DNA from: Callorhinus ursinus
Lineage: Eukaryota > Chordata > Mammalia > Carnivora > Otariidae
DNA: 64,000 nucleotides
Assembly: GCF_003265705.1 (NCBI RefSeq)
Contig: NW_020312848.1
Span: 55,905,707 to 55,969,706, forward strand
Direction of reading: 5' to 3'
The notes beneath the pieces were generated by a model. That model made no database searches. It saw nothing but the letters and a program-made list of their open reading frames with translations, and was not told where the DNA came from. Below, in pieces: positions 23,782 to 35,290 of this stretch. A program made the translations under genes and the position numbers. Positions within the stretch are counted from its first letter, which is position 1; every line of letters begins with the position of its first letter.

Positions 23782-23972
23782 TTTTTTAAAAATTATTTAT
23801 TTATTTGAGAGAGAGAGAATGAGAGATAGAGAGCACGAGAGGGAAGAGGGTCAGAGGGAGAAGCAGACTCCCTGCTGAGCAGGGAGCCTGATGTGGGACT
23901 CGATCCCAGGACTCCAGGATCATGACCTGAGCTGAAGGCAGTCGCTTAACCAACTGAGCCACCCAGGCGCCC
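23782..23972 (-). mobile_element. Can-SINE class I, first of a same-site pair
   Basis: Preceded by TAGGTAAAAATTCTT (23767-23781). Confidence 0.96.
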
Positions 23973-23987
23973 TAGGCAAAAATTCTT

Positions 23988-24190
23988 TTTTTTTTTTTTT
24001 AAAGATTTTATTTATTTATTTGAGAGGGAGAGAATGAGAGACAGAGAGCACAAGAGGGAAGAGGGTCAGAGGGAGAAGCAGACTTCCCGCTGAGCAGGGA
24101 GCCCGATGTGGGACTCGATCCCGGGACTCCAGGATCATGACCCGAGCCGAAGGCAGTCGCTTAACCAACTGAGCCACCCAGGTGCCCCCC
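23988..24190 (-). mobile_element. Can-SINE class I, second of a same-site pair
   Basis: Lies between TAGGCAAAAATTCTT at 23973-23987 and the identical 24191-24205. Sequence is very close to its neighbour. Confidence 0.96.
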
Positions 24191-24234
24191 TAGGCAAAAA
24201 TTCTTAAAGAGGACAAAAAAAACCCATAAAAAAT

Positions 24235-24600
24235 TTGGACTTCATTAAAATTGAGATTTTACAATCATTAAAGACACCCGCAGGAGAATTAAAATACAAA
24301 CCACAGACTGGGTGAAAATATTAGCAATGAATATATCCAATAACTGGAAACAATACAAATGTCCCTCAGTAGGGGAATGAGTAAATAAATTGTGGTATGC
24401 TGATACAAGGCAGCACTACACACAGTAAAAGAGAAACTACTGACACATGGAACACAATGGATGAATCTCATATTTTGCTGAGTGGAAGAAGTCAGACACA
24501 AAAGAGTATATACCAAATAATCGTTAACATTTCAAGAACAGGTAAAACTAATCATGGCAATCCAAGACATCTTTTGGTAACTTGACTGGGAAGGGGCACA
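24235..24600 (+). mobile_element. Old L1 3' fragment
   Basis: ACTGGAAACAATACAAATGT, CAATGGATGAATCTCATA and AGTGGAAGAAGTCAGACACA are typical L1 ORF2 3' end/3' UTR pieces. Confidence 0.7.
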
Positions 24601-24639
24601 GCAGAACTTTCTAGGCAGCTAGAGATATTTGTTGTTTGT

Positions 24640-24836
24640 TTGTTTGTTTGTTTTAAAGATTGTATTTATTTGACAGAGAGAGATAGCACAAGTGGGGGGA
24701 GCAGCAGGCAGAGGGAGAGGGAGAAGCAGGCTTCCCGCCGAGCAGGGAGCCCAATGCAGGGCTCAATCCCAGGACCCTGAGATCATGACCTGAGCCCAAG
24801 GCACACGCTTAACTGACTGAGCCACCCAGGCACCCC
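24640..24836 (-). mobile_element. Can-SINE class III
   Basis: Has a (TTTG)n next to its A-tail side. AGATATTTGTT lies on both sides. Confidence 0.94.
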
Positions 24837-25066
24837 AAGATATTTGTTTTTGAAATCCTAATCTGGGTGGCAGTTACACAGAGTGTGTACAAGGGCAATT
24901 CTCAGAGAGGAATACAGTTGTGAACCATCAGCAACCAACACACACAGCATCTAGGGGAAATACGGGTCTTAGCCTGGGAAGGGGGATTTGGGCAGAGCAT
25001 CGCAGCGTCCCACTACACCAGGTGATTCTCATGTGGAACCCAGGCCGGAGACCTGTAGGTCTAAGT

Positions 25067-25247
25067 CAGTGGTTCTCAAAGCGTGGCCCCTGACGGCCGC
25101 ATCAACATCTGCGGAATACTTGTGAGAAATGCAAATTAGTGACTTTTTTGAAGCAGAAACTCTGGCTCTAAGTAGAGACTAGCAATCAGTGTTTTAACAA
25201 GACTTCCAGATGATTGTGAGAAGCACTAAAATGTGAGAACCACTGGT
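25067..25247 (+). mobile_element. MER5-type hAT element, nearly complete
   Basis: Terminal inverted repeats CAGTGGTTCTCA and TGAGAACCACTG, flanked by 8-bp target copies GTCTAAGT and GTCTAAGC. Non-autonomous, no transposase. Confidence 0.85.
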
Positions 25248-25428
25248 CTAAGCAGTTTTATTTGAGAGTGGAGAAGGGCCTTTGGAGAAATGGAAGAAAA
25301 CAGCAACATCACAAAGCAAGTCAAATATAACATGAATAGAGTGCAACTTGGAGAAAGGTGAATGAGAAACTTGTTTAGCAAATGGGACTAGTTACTAGAG
25401 GATTTTATTTAAAAGTTTTCTCTTTTAA

Positions 25429-25671
25429 GGGCACCTGGGTGGCTCATTCGGTTAAGCGTCTGACTCTTGGTTTCAGCTGAGGTCATGATCTCGGGGTTGG
25501 GAGATCGAGCCCTGTGTCAGCCCCACGCTCAGTGCAGAGTCTGCTTCAAATTCTCTCCCTCTCCCTCTGCTCCTTCCCACTGCTCAAGCACTGTCTCTCT
25601 CTAAAATAAATAAATTTTTAAAATTTTTTTCATCTCATTTAAAAAATTAAACAAATAAATAAATAAATAAA
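25429..25671 (+). mobile_element. Can-SINE class IV with long A/T tail
   Basis: Head GGGCACCTGGGTGGCTCA. The tail expands into (AAAT)n. TTTTCTCTTT lies on both sides. Confidence 0.9.
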
Positions 25672-26034
25672 TTTTTTCTCTTTCAGCCCAATAGATCATA
25701 AGGAAATGTTGTAGATGCTTAATAACCTGGCAGAGGAGAAAAATAAAATGCAGGAAAGAGAGACAACATGCAGTGAAGATTCCAACAGGATGCAATTGAA
25801 GTCATCCATGCATAAAGTAAGAAGGACAAAAAGTACAATTGTTAACAGTAAAAATGGGCAGGAAGAGCTGACACCATGCGATTCAAGGATGAGGAGGCAA
25901 AGGTTACTACAAGGTTTGAGATTTGCATCACTAGGACGGTAGCAATCACTGACTCAGCTGGGAAAGTCAGAAGAGAAAGTGGAAAGGAACATGAATTTTG
26001 TTCTCTGTTTTGGAGAGTGCAATATTGTGATTTA
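25672..26034. other. Intergenic, nothing recognised
   Basis: No supported feature. Confidence 0.4.
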
Positions 26035-26219
26035 TAAGATTTTATTTGAGAGCGAGAGAGTGAGCAAAAGAGCACAAGCAGGGGGGTGGGGCAGAGGGAG
26101 AGGGAGAAGCAGACTCTCCTGCTGAGCAGGGAGCTGGATGCGGGACTTGATCCCGGAACTCCGGGATCATGACCTGAGCCCAAGGCAGACGCTTAACTGA
26201 CTGAGCCACCCAGGCGCCC
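26035..26219 (-). mobile_element. Can-SINE class III
   Basis: Complete head end GCCACCCAGGCGCCC. A target of about 8 bases is unclear. Confidence 0.92.
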
Positions 26220-26309
26220 TAATAAGAAATATATATTTGGTCTTCATCCCTGTTCAAGGCACAGAGCTCCTAAAACCCTTGGAATTTCGTAAGAGATCAA
26301 TAAAGGTGT

Positions 26310-26995
26310 CTTTTGTTCCATAACTGAGGTGACTTTTGGAAAGCCCCTAGGTAACCCAAGAACTAGGGTTGATTGCCAGGGCAACCAAGCTTGTGACTGG
26401 AGCATTGGAACTTTCAGCCCCACCCCTGAAGAGGGGAGTGGGGCTGGAGATTGAGTTCAATCACCATTGGTCAATGATTTAACCTTGCCTAAGTATCGAA
26501 GCCTCCATAAAAACCCCAAAGGACAGCGTTCAGAGAGCTGATAGATTGGTGAACTAGAACAGCATCACCGGTACTGGGCTGGAGCTCCAAACTCCACAGA
26601 GCCAGACCTCACCCTATGCACCCATCTGGTTATTGATTCATAGTCTTTATTATCCTTTGTAATAAACCAGTAATCTAGTGAGTAAACTGATTTCCTGAAT
26701 TCCATGAGCTGCTCTAGCAAATTAATCCAAACAGAAGAGAAGTCATGGGAACTTCCGCTATATAGCCAGTGGGTCCAAAGCAGAGAGGACAATCTGGACT
26801 TATGATTGGTGTCGGAAGTAGGGGCGGGGGCCAGTCTTGTAGGACTGAGCCTTTAACCTGTGGAATCTGATGCCATCTCTGGGTAGATGGTGTCAGAATT
26901 GAGTTGAATTGTGGGATACCCATGTGGTGCCAGAGAATTGGTCGGTGGTGTGGGAAAGATAACTCACACATTAGAATTGATGTCAGAATCATAGA
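26310..26995 (+). mobile_element. Solitary LTR-like block of an endogenous retrovirus
   Basis: Contains a promoter-like CCATAAAAACCCCAAAGGAC (about 26503), then AATAAACCAGTAATCTAGTG (about 26661) as the polyadenylation region and ATTGAGTTGAATTGTGGGA near the end. I recognise this order from a widespread mammalian ERV LTR family but do not assign its name. No internal viral genes flank it. Ends are approximate. Confidence 0.65.
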
Positions 26996-27575
26996 GAGTA
27001 AGCCTAGGACATCCAGGTGGAGATGGAGGACAGGCTGATCCTTGAGTTGTAAATGTGAGAGACAGCATAGAGATTTTAGAACCTGGAGAAATGACAAGAG
27101 CAGAGCTGTGGGGAAGGCATTCATTCAAAATCAGCTGTGGGGCTGTGCAGAGCTTTACCAGCAACTAGGACGAGATGCCTTTTTTGGGACTACCTTCTTA
27201 ACTGAAGGAATATCTTGCCTGGTTACACTTAATAGAATTTATAATATAATAAAATATACACATACGTATTTGTGAAAATTAAAATAAACTGTTTTTCTAG
27301 ATGAGTATTTTCCATACTATTGTTTAGCGAAAACTATTCTAGGTGAAGTTAAGAAAAAATAATCTAGTATGATTCGATTGTTTGTTTAGCTGTTAGACAC
27401 AGCATGTCTCAGAGCCTTTATCCTAGGGTGGTTTGTGAAATGCTAAGAGGAGAATCTAAGTTTCTTCAGCTCATTTGATAAGAGAGTCTTTTATTCTTGG
27501 AGCACTGATAACATCTCCTGGAACCAATGTTTTCCTGAATAATTTGGAAATTAACAATGAAGAAAGAGTAGGGTA
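26996..27575. other. Intergenic, nothing recognised
   Basis: No supported feature. Confidence 0.4.
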
Positions 27576-27579
27576 GCAA

Positions 27580-27720
27580 GCCTGCTGCATCACAATCACA
27601 TGGAATGCTTCAAAGTGCAGATGTCTGCACCCCACCCAAGACCTGAAAATTCTGTTTTTGACCAGATCTCCCAGATAATTCTGAATTGCAGTCAGGTTCG
27701 GAAATAGCTAGTCTAGACCA
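27580..27720 (+). mobile_element. MER5A-type fragment
   Basis: CATCACAATCACATGGAATG and CAGATAATTCTGAATTGCAG match the MER5A body. Confidence 0.6.
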
Positions 27721-27984
27721 TTTCTAAGGGTTCCTTATAAGAGAAAAAAAAATGTGTTTGGGAAAGGAGAATTTGGAAGAAGAAAGAAAGTTGTCAGAAA
27801 TGGGTTTGGTAGAAATCCAGCAAGATGAGGCATAAGAAAATATCATTGAATGTTGACTAAGACAAGCTCGCAAGCGACTTTATTGGATGTTTCGGTCCAT
27901 GTAAACTGAATTCTACCCATATCTCCAATACATAACACTCTTCTAGCTGTTCACCCTTCCACTTGTACAGTAAGCTGCGAGGGA

Positions 27985-28205
27985 GAGTTACTCAGTACTC
28001 TCGGAGGGTAAACTGGAACCTGAGCCATCTCTTCCCTGTTCCCGCTTCCTGCTCCCCAGCCCCATCCCTTGGCTGGCTCGTGTTCACCCATCAGGCCTCA
28101 GCTCCACCACCATTCATTCCTTAAAGAGGCCTTCCCTGGCCACCCTGAGGGGTCTCCCTTAGGCACCATCTCATTCCCCTGGTTATTTCCTTTTACAGCA
28201 CTTTT
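27985..28205 (+). repeat. L2 fragment
   Basis: CAGGCCTCAGCTCCACCACC, then AGAGGCCTTCCCTGGCCACC, the L2 3' UTR. Confidence 0.75.
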
Positions 28206-28423
28206 AAAGAAAGATCTTTTTAAAGATAAATTCTAAAATACAACTGGGTATTCTCTCAAATGCTTGACCAACTCTTCATTTTAGTCATTCTCTTGCTTCC
28301 AGGACCCTGCCACCCTTTCCTCTGAGTCTTGGATTTGTGTACAGACACCTCTCCCAGAATTTTGTCATGGGTTTCCAGGTCCCTAGGATTCACGTCAAGC
28401 TGGGGTTAAAGACCTTTTCAGGG

Positions 28424-28557
28424 ATGCCTGGGTGGCTCAGTTGGCTAAGCATCTGACTCTTGATCTCAGCTCAGGTCTTGATCTCAGGGTTGTGAGTTCA
28501 AGCCTCACGTTGGAGCCCAGTGTGGAGCCTACTTAAAAAAGAAAAGAAAAGAAAAAA
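28424..28557 (+). mobile_element. Can-SINE class IV
   Basis: GATGCCTGGGTGGCTCAG head, CTTGATCTCAGCTCAGG, tail AAAAGAAAAGAAAA. AAAGACC...CAGG on both sides. Confidence 0.9.
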
Positions 28558-28559
28558 AA

Positions 28560-28913
28560 AAGACCTGTACAGGCACTTCTGCCTGTGCTGGGCTTGCCCT
28601 AACCACGGACACCATGATTCCTTTAGTTTTACTCACTCCTCCGGTTTCCCTTTTATGTAAACCACAGAGGGGGAAAAGTCTCTGCCTTTTCCTCTTCGCG
28701 CTCACTCTTCTTTCCCCTTTACTTCCCCAGTGTCCCACACCACAGGCTCCAGCCTCCACCCCGCCCCCCTCCCCACTTCCCCAGCCAAAGCCTCAGAAGG
28801 TTTCTCTTGCCCCTCTGGACTCTGATGAAAACAATTCTGAATTTGCAGTAAAAAAATATGGGAAAGGGTCCTGATTATATAGCATCTCAGCTTCCTCAAA
28901 ATTCTGTGAATCT
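28560..28913. other. Pyrimidine-rich unique stretch
   Basis: C/T-rich 28610-28800. A frame of 86 codons is proline-rich by composition only. Confidence 0.4.
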
Positions 28914-29111
28914 TTTTTTTTTAAAGATTTTATTTATTTATTTGACAGAGAGAGACACCGCGAGAGCAGGAACACAAGCGGGGGAGTGGGAAAGGGAGAG
29001 AAGCAGGCTTCCCGCCGAGCAGGGAGCCCGACGTGGGACTTGATCCCAGGACCCTGGGATCATGACCTGAGCGGAAGGCAGATGCTTAACGACTGAGCCA
29101 CCCAGGCGGCC
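28914..29111 (-). mobile_element. Can-SINE class II
   Basis: AATTCTGTGAATCT and AATTCTGTTTATCT flank it. Confidence 0.94.
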
Positions 29112-29568
29112 AGAATTCTGTTTATCTTATAATAGGATTTTATATGTGAAGATAACCACAGTAAAACGCAGGATACTTTTTATGAAATGGAACCTCCTCT
29201 ATGATTTGTAAGGGTGGAAACACAATCTTTTGTACCCATCTCAGATCTGCCGGATTGCCTGCTTGATTTGCATACAGATTTGATTCTGTATGCAAAAAAT
29301 TCTTCTGAGCTGGTTCCAGCTAACCACTGATTGGTACCCAGATTAGTCCTCTTACACACCCAAAGTGCAACATATGTCCCCTCAATAAAGCCATTACCTT
29401 GATTTACAATGTTTAGTCTGACTCCAGTGTGAGTTTCATAACTTTTAAATATATTCTTTCTTATTTTTTCACTAAAATTAACCAAAATAAATTTTATATT
29501 TTGCATAAGATTGGAACACTCCAGGGTTGACACATCTTAAATTATGTAAGTACTCAAGTACTGGTTTC
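29112..29568. other. Intergenic, nothing recognised
   Basis: A 117-codon minus-strand frame (29180-29533) has no domain I know. Confidence 0.4.
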
Positions 29569-29737
29569 TTTTTTGTTTTTTTTTAGTATTTTATTTATTT
29601 ATTTATTTGTCAGGGGTGGGGGCAGAAGCAGGCTCCCTGCTGAGCAGGGAGTCTGATGTGGGACTTGATCCCAGGACCCTGGGATCATGACCTGAGCCGA
29701 ATGCAGACGTTTAACCAACTGAGACACCCAGGTGTCC
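29569..29737 (-). mobile_element. Can-SINE, shortened
   Basis: Lacks most of the A-rich/CT tail segment. TCAAGTACT lies on both sides. Confidence 0.9.
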
Positions 29738-30119
29738 CTCAAGTACTTTTTTCTTTCTTTTGCAATTGTTAGCATCTCTTCAAGAGAAATTAAAGTGAAA
29801 CGCAAGAGTTCTCTTTAGCTCTAGGAAAGGGTGGCTAGGAGCAAGATAAGATTAAACTTGATTAAAATGTGTCTTGCAATTTTGTTCATTTCTTTGGGCT
29901 ATCTTTACCACCCCAAGCATTGGATTTAATCAGGAGGCTCATCATCCTATGAATTACTTTAAAAGAACTGCACCAGAAAACAAAACAATTTGAAGAATAG
30001 GCCTTGTCTGTGATTAAAAAAAAAAAAAGACAAAAACAAAAGGTCTGTATAATTGATTATTACCCTAGATTAAATCACTGTTAACATTTATCAACGAAAG
30101 GAAAATTTTATATATTACT
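29738..30119. other. Intergenic, nothing recognised
   Basis: No supported feature. Confidence 0.4.
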
Positions 30120-30625
30120 GTATTAGTCAGGGTTCTCCAGAGAAACAGAACCAGTAAGATATACATATATCTATATATCTATATATCTATATATATGAGG
30201 CGATTTAGTATATGGCCTGACTCGTGTGATTATGGAGGCTGAGAAGTCCCATGATCTGCTGATCTGCCATCTGTAAGCTAGATAATAGGGAGGCTGGTGG
30301 TGTAAATAAGTCTGAACTCCTGAAAAGGAGGAGAGGAGCAGTGGTATAAGTCTCTGAGTATGAACGTGCAAGAATCAGGAATACCAGTGTCCAAGGGCCG
30401 AAGAAGAGGTTTGTCTCTGTTCAATCAGAGAGTATATTTGTCCTTCCTCTGTCTTTTTTGATCTCTTCAGGCACTCAACGGATTGAGTGAGATCCACCTC
30501 ACTGGCAAGGAAGATCTTTACTCAGTCTACTGATTCACATGCTAATCTCTTCCAGAGACGCTTCACAGTCACACCCAGAAATAAAGTTTGACTGACTATC
30601 TGGCACCTAAGAGTAGACAGGCCCC
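30120..30625 (+). repeat. Ancient mammalian interspersed repeat, family not named
   Basis: Starts TATTAGTCAGGGTTCTCCAG and ends near CAGAAATAAAGTTTGACTGA, a consensus common in eutherian genomes. Contains an (ATCTAT)n microsatellite at about 30160-30195. Confidence 0.55.
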
Positions 30626-31374
30626 ATGGAATGAGATCTTCCCCACCCCCACCCCCCCACCCCCCGGCAGAGATAATAGAGATAATAGATACTACCAATC
30701 AGATTGTCCTTCTTGCTTGAACTGGAGACACAAAGAGTAGTTATTCAGTAGGATCTGTTTTTTTTGTTTGTTTGTTTGTTTGTTTGTTTTAAAGAAAACA
30801 AAGTCCTTGAGTAACCAGAAATCCCTCAGGGAAATGGAAGAGACCAATCGGATGGCACTTATCTTCCTCCAACCACATCCCTGCTGGCTTATCTTTTTAA
30901 TTTATTTTTGCTTTTTCAGACAACTGGGAATGGAGGTGGGGGAGAGTAGGAGTGAATTAGTTGATTTGTAACTTTGGAAGTGGTAACAGCAGGAGCAGAT
31001 AGTTGTTGAATCACATTAATGCCTGAGCACAGAGCAGGGATGGAGGCCAGAGCTGCCTTGCTCCAATCTGGAATGATCTTCCAGGTCCTGAGGCAGTCTG
31101 GTCTCCAAGAGGCTGAAATGCATTTTGGTTCCTGTTTTTCTAATGAGAACTGGGAGGTCATGTTCTTGAGGCCTCATCACCTGAGATCCTTGTCTTCCGT
31201 AAGTCTCCAGCTTCCTTGTAATAAATGCCTTAGAACCAAGGTAACTCTAGTTTGTCCCTATTCTTTATAAGTAATAATTATAACGAGCACAGAAACTATA
31301 TTGAGTTTTTATCATGGTGAATATTTATCAACCATGAAAACAAAAAACACTTAGCACTCTAGATCATTTTTCCT

Positions 31375-31410
<36 letters not shown>

Positions 31411-31445
31411 AGCCACTTTGTTTTTGGTGGTAAATGTAAAATAAA
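30626..31445. other. Intergenic with simple repeats
   Basis: C-rich run near 30640-30665, (TTTG)n at about 30762-30790, and a T28-type run at about 31379-31406. No gene. Confidence 0.5.
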
Positions 31446-31461
31446 GAAAACCTATTTTCTG

Positions 31462-31690
31462 GGTGCCTGGGTGGCTCAGTTGGTTAAGCGACTGCCTTCG
31501 GCTCAGGTCATGATCCTGGAGGCCCCGGGATCGAGTCCCACATCGGGCTCCCTGCTCAGCGGGGAGTCTGCTTCNNNNNNNNNNNNNNNNNNNNNNNNNN
31601 NNNNNNNNNNNNNNNNNNNNNNNNNNNNNNNNNNNNNNNNNNNNNNNNNNNNNNNNNNNNNNNNNNNNNNNNNNAAAAAAAAAAAAAAAA
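31462..31690 (+). mobile_element. Can-SINE class I interrupted by the assembly gap
   Basis: Target AGAAAACCTATTTTCT occurs on both sides (about 31446 and 31691). The tail is hidden by 100 N. Confidence 0.93.
31575..31674. other. Assembly gap, 100 N
   Basis: Exactly 100 N, the usual placeholder for a gap of unknown length, placed in the CT-rich tail of a SINE. Confidence 0.99.
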
Positions 31691-31883
31691 AGAAAACCTA
31701 TTTTCTCTCCTAATACCAGGACAGCAAGTATACTCTTTCACAGTGGGATATAGTTAACTATAGATGAGACCCTCTCGGGAATTTCCCTTATTAAAATGTG
31801 ACCCCTCAAAGTTCCAAAGTTTGTAGTGCATCAAATTTTATGCAACTGGTTACAGAGACTATTTTTATGTATCATGTTTCAAA

Positions 31884-32074
31884 TTCTTTTTAAAGATTTT
31901 ATTTATTTATTTGAGAGAGAGAGAGAATGAGAGAGAGCACGAGAGGGAAGAGGGTCAGAGGGAGAAGCAGACTCCCCGCTGAGCAGGGAGCCGGATGTGG
32001 GACTGGATCCTGGGATTCCGGGATCATGACTTGAGCTGAAGGCAGTCGCTTAACCAACTGAGCCACCCAGGCGT
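31884..32074 (-). mobile_element. Can-SINE class I
   Basis: ATCATGTTTC on both sides. Confidence 0.95.
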
Positions 32075-32503
32075 CCATCATGTTTCCCCAAATTTGTTAC
32101 TTGTGCTAATGGGTATGTGATAATTGTATGTGTGTGTGTATGAATTGTTTCAAGGATGATTTTATTAATCAAAGTTCTCATACATCTTAAGTTTATACAT
32201 ATGACAGAATTATAATACTATTAATGTAATGTGATTTAACTTATAATTTAGTGACTTTACCTTGTTGAGGGTGACTATCAGAATATAAAAACAAATGAAT
32301 ATTTACTTTTATCTTTGACAAATGAATAGGTGATCTATAAATGTAAGATACCAAATCTATTAATGGACACTCTCTTAATTACAATTTTGCAAAGTCTTAA
32401 ATATTTTTTTTCAAAGTCTTAACTATTTATCACCAAAGAGAAGCAAACTCATCATCCCAAATAAAACTTCTATTTATATATTCCCCCAACATATCTACTT
32501 ACT
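32075..32503. other. Intergenic, nothing recognised
   Basis: Very AT-rich, short (TG)n at about 32128. Confidence 0.4.
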
Positions 32504-32690
32504 TTTTTTTTTTTAAGATTTTATTTATTTATTTGAGAGAGAGAGAAACAGCATGAGAGGGGAGAGGGTCAGAGGGAGAAGCAGGCTCCCCGCGGAGCAG
32601 GGAGCCCAATGTGGGACTTGATCCCGGGACTCCGGGATCGTGACCTGAGCCGAAGCCAGTCGCTTAACCAACTGAGCCACCCAGGCGCCC
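32504..32690 (-). mobile_element. Can-SINE class I
   Basis: ACATATCTACTTACT and ACAAATCTACTTTCT flank it. Confidence 0.94.
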
Positions 32691-32904
32691 ACAAATCTAC
32701 TTTCTGTTTTTAGTTTTCAGAGTTTTCGGGTACACTAGATCTACATGGCAAAGTGTTTGAGGAGAAGGTACCTTCACATTCTTACATTACTGTGTTTTAC
32801 TATATTACTTTTTTGGAGCATTTGACATTTGCTTGTTGCTACATTCTAACAAAAGCCAGAATACTTAAACAAAGGAACCAGGAAAATAATTGCAATAACC
32901 TTTG

Positions 32905-33116
32905 GTTTTCTGGTGTTTTTTTTTTTTTAATTGTTGTTTTTGTCTTTTAAGATTTTATTTATTTGGTAGAGACAGAGAGAGAGATATCACAAAGGGAGAG
33001 GGAGAAGCAGGCTTCCTGTGGAGCAGGGAGCCCGATGCGGGGCTGGATCCCAGGACCCTGGGATCACAACCTGAGCCGAAGGCAGACTCTTAACTGACTG
33101 AGCCACCCAGGCACCC
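32905..33116 (-). mobile_element. Can-SINE class II, internally shortened
   Basis: Target TGCAATAACCTTTG duplicated exactly. Confidence 0.95.
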
Positions 33117-33892
33117 TGCAATAACCTTTGTTTTTGTTTTTAGTTTAGTTTGTTTTCTTAGTTTAGTGGTTGCTTGTTTTGGTTTTTATTTGTGCAACTC
33201 GAATAAAGACAATACTTTATTGCTGCCTGAAAAGCACAAAGTACTTTCACCTGACTTACTCAGTTATATGTCCCTCCCCCATCCTCATTACCCTTACCCA
33301 CTGACTTGGCCATTCCTTTTCATTTCTTGAAGTCTGTAGTATCTGCACCTCTCAGTCTTTCCCTCTACCCCCAACTCTTCTCACTAACCTAACCTACATA
33401 ATGAGCATTCAGTATCTTGGCCTCTCACCTAATTAACCCCACCCCAAGTGATCTCCAATGCTGCTCATCAAAGCACACCCACCTCAAATTTTGTCTACTC
33501 CTGCTCCTACCTCAAAATCGCTAAAGCAGACATCATTGTGGGACCACAATATCCTACTAGTTTAGCTTCTTCTTTGGGTTGCTTATATTCAGGCCCCTTA
33601 TCTTCCCATTCAACCCTCTATCTGGATAAGCTCATCTACCACCATGGCTTAAATACAAGTCTATGCCAACAACCGCCAAATGTATACTTCTAATCTGGAC
33701 CTCTCTTCTGAGCTCCAGACTCATATGTTCAACTGTCTTCTCAACACATCTTCTCAGATATCTCATAGGCAACTCAAACAAAGCATTTGAAAATTCATGT
33801 TCTTTACTTTCTCCCAAAACCTGCTCCCAGCTTAAGAAATAGTATCTATGTTCACCCAGTTGGTCTGACCAGAAACCTGAGTTGTTACTTTT

Positions 33893-34089
33893 TTTTTTTT
33901 TAAGATTTTATTTATTTATTTGAGAGAGAATGAGAGAGCGAGAGAGAGCACATGAGAGGAGGGAGGGTCAGAGGGAGAAACAGACTCCCTGCTGAGCAGG
34001 GAGCCCGATGCGGGACTCGATTCTGGAACTCCAGGATCATGACCTGAGCCGAAGGCAGTCGCTTAACCAACTGAGCCACCCAGGCGCCC
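33893..34089 (-). mobile_element. Can-SINE class I in L2
   Basis: GAGTTGTTACTTTT duplicated. Confidence 0.95.
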
Positions 34090-34474
34090 GAGTTGTTACT
34101 TTTTGACAATTCTTTTTAACACTTCCCCACTCCAATCCATCATCAATTGTTGTGCCTTCTAAAATATTCTTGGATACTTCTTTCCATCTTTACTACCTTT
34201 TTTCTTGTCCAAACCAGGGGGCCCTGCCTTGAGTAGGACAATAACCTTTTCACTAGCCTCACCTCATCTTCTTTTGCCATTTCCAACCCATTCTCCTCAT
34301 AGTATCTGGGGTATGTAACTCCCCTACAAAACTTCATTGCCCTCAGAAAAAGTTCACAAGTTTTATCATTGCTCAAAAGGCCCTCTGTGATCTGGCACCT
34401 GCTGGTCCCTCCAGCTACCATCTCAGGTCATAGCCCTTGTCTTTCAGTTCCTTGAATTCACCAAGCTCATTCTT

Positions 34475-34674
34475 TTTTTTTTTTAAGATTTTATTTATTT
34501 ATTTGAGAGAGCGAGAATGAGAGAGAGAGAGAGCACATGAGAGGGGGGAGGGTCAGAGGGAGAAGCAGACTCCCCGCTGAGCAGGGAGCCTGATGTGGGA
34601 CTCCATCCGGGGTCTCCAGGATCATGACCTGAGCCGAAGGCAGCCGCTTAACCGACTGAGCCACCCAGGCGCCC
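34475..34674 (-). mobile_element. Can-SINE class I in L2
   Basis: Target TCACCAAGCTCATTCTT duplicated exactly. Confidence 0.96.
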
Positions 34675-34774
34675 TCACCAAGCTCATTCTTATACGTTTT
34701 CTTGGCCTAGAGAAACAGCTTTCCTCAGTCCTCATCTGATAATTCCTATTTATCCTTCAGATATCAGCTTTATT

Positions 34775-35290
34775 CCTTCATTTAATAAATAGTTATTAGG
34801 TACCTACCCTGAGCCAAGTTCTGTGCTAGGCATTGTGAATGCAACAGAAGGCAAAACAGACCTAGATCCTATCCCATGAAGCTTATAATTTAGTTGAGGG
34901 AAGTGGACACCAACCAAAGAACATACAAAGAAATGTAAAATAGTTCCATGGTGCTAGGAGGGCCTATGATGGGGGATTTGGCATGATCAGGAAGGTCAGA
35001 AGACTGAAGAAGCGAGATCTGAAGGGGGGCAGCATTAAAGAGACAAAAGGGGTCACAAATGGAGTAAATTGCATATTCAGAGGAAGCCCAGCGGAAGAGG
35101 GATCTCGGCTTACAAAGAACCAAAAGAACCAAAAGAAAGCCAGTGTGGTGAAGCGGAGAGAATGAGGGACATGTGGTGGGAACATGAGCTAGAGAGGCCA
35201 AAGCATGCGAAGCCTGATTCTAATACCTCAGGGGCCGGGCAGACAATGTGTGAAATGAGAAGAGGGTGTAACAAGACCTATGGTAAAATG
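34775..35290 (-). repeat. L2 3' end, inverted relative to the preceding copy
   Basis: CCTGAGCCAAGTTCTGTGCT, CCTATCCCATGAAGCTTATA and CTGAAGAAGCGAGATCTG are antisense L2 3' UTR pieces. Confidence 0.65.

Larger units (their letters stand above)
33230..34770 (+). mobile_element. L2 (LINE-2) copy
   Basis: L2 ORF2-like to 3' UTR in order: GAGCTCCAGACTCATATGTT, CAAAAGGCCCTCTGTGATCT, then the 3' end near AGCTCATTCTTATACG. Two SINEs interrupt it. Coding frames are destroyed. Confidence 0.75.

Noticed and set aside
21920..24190. CRISPR-like regular repeats
   Set aside because: The repeats are about 190-bp SINEs with target duplications in a vertebrate genome.
34143..34421. 92-codon minus-strand frame
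   Set aside because: It is the reverse strand of an L2 copy.
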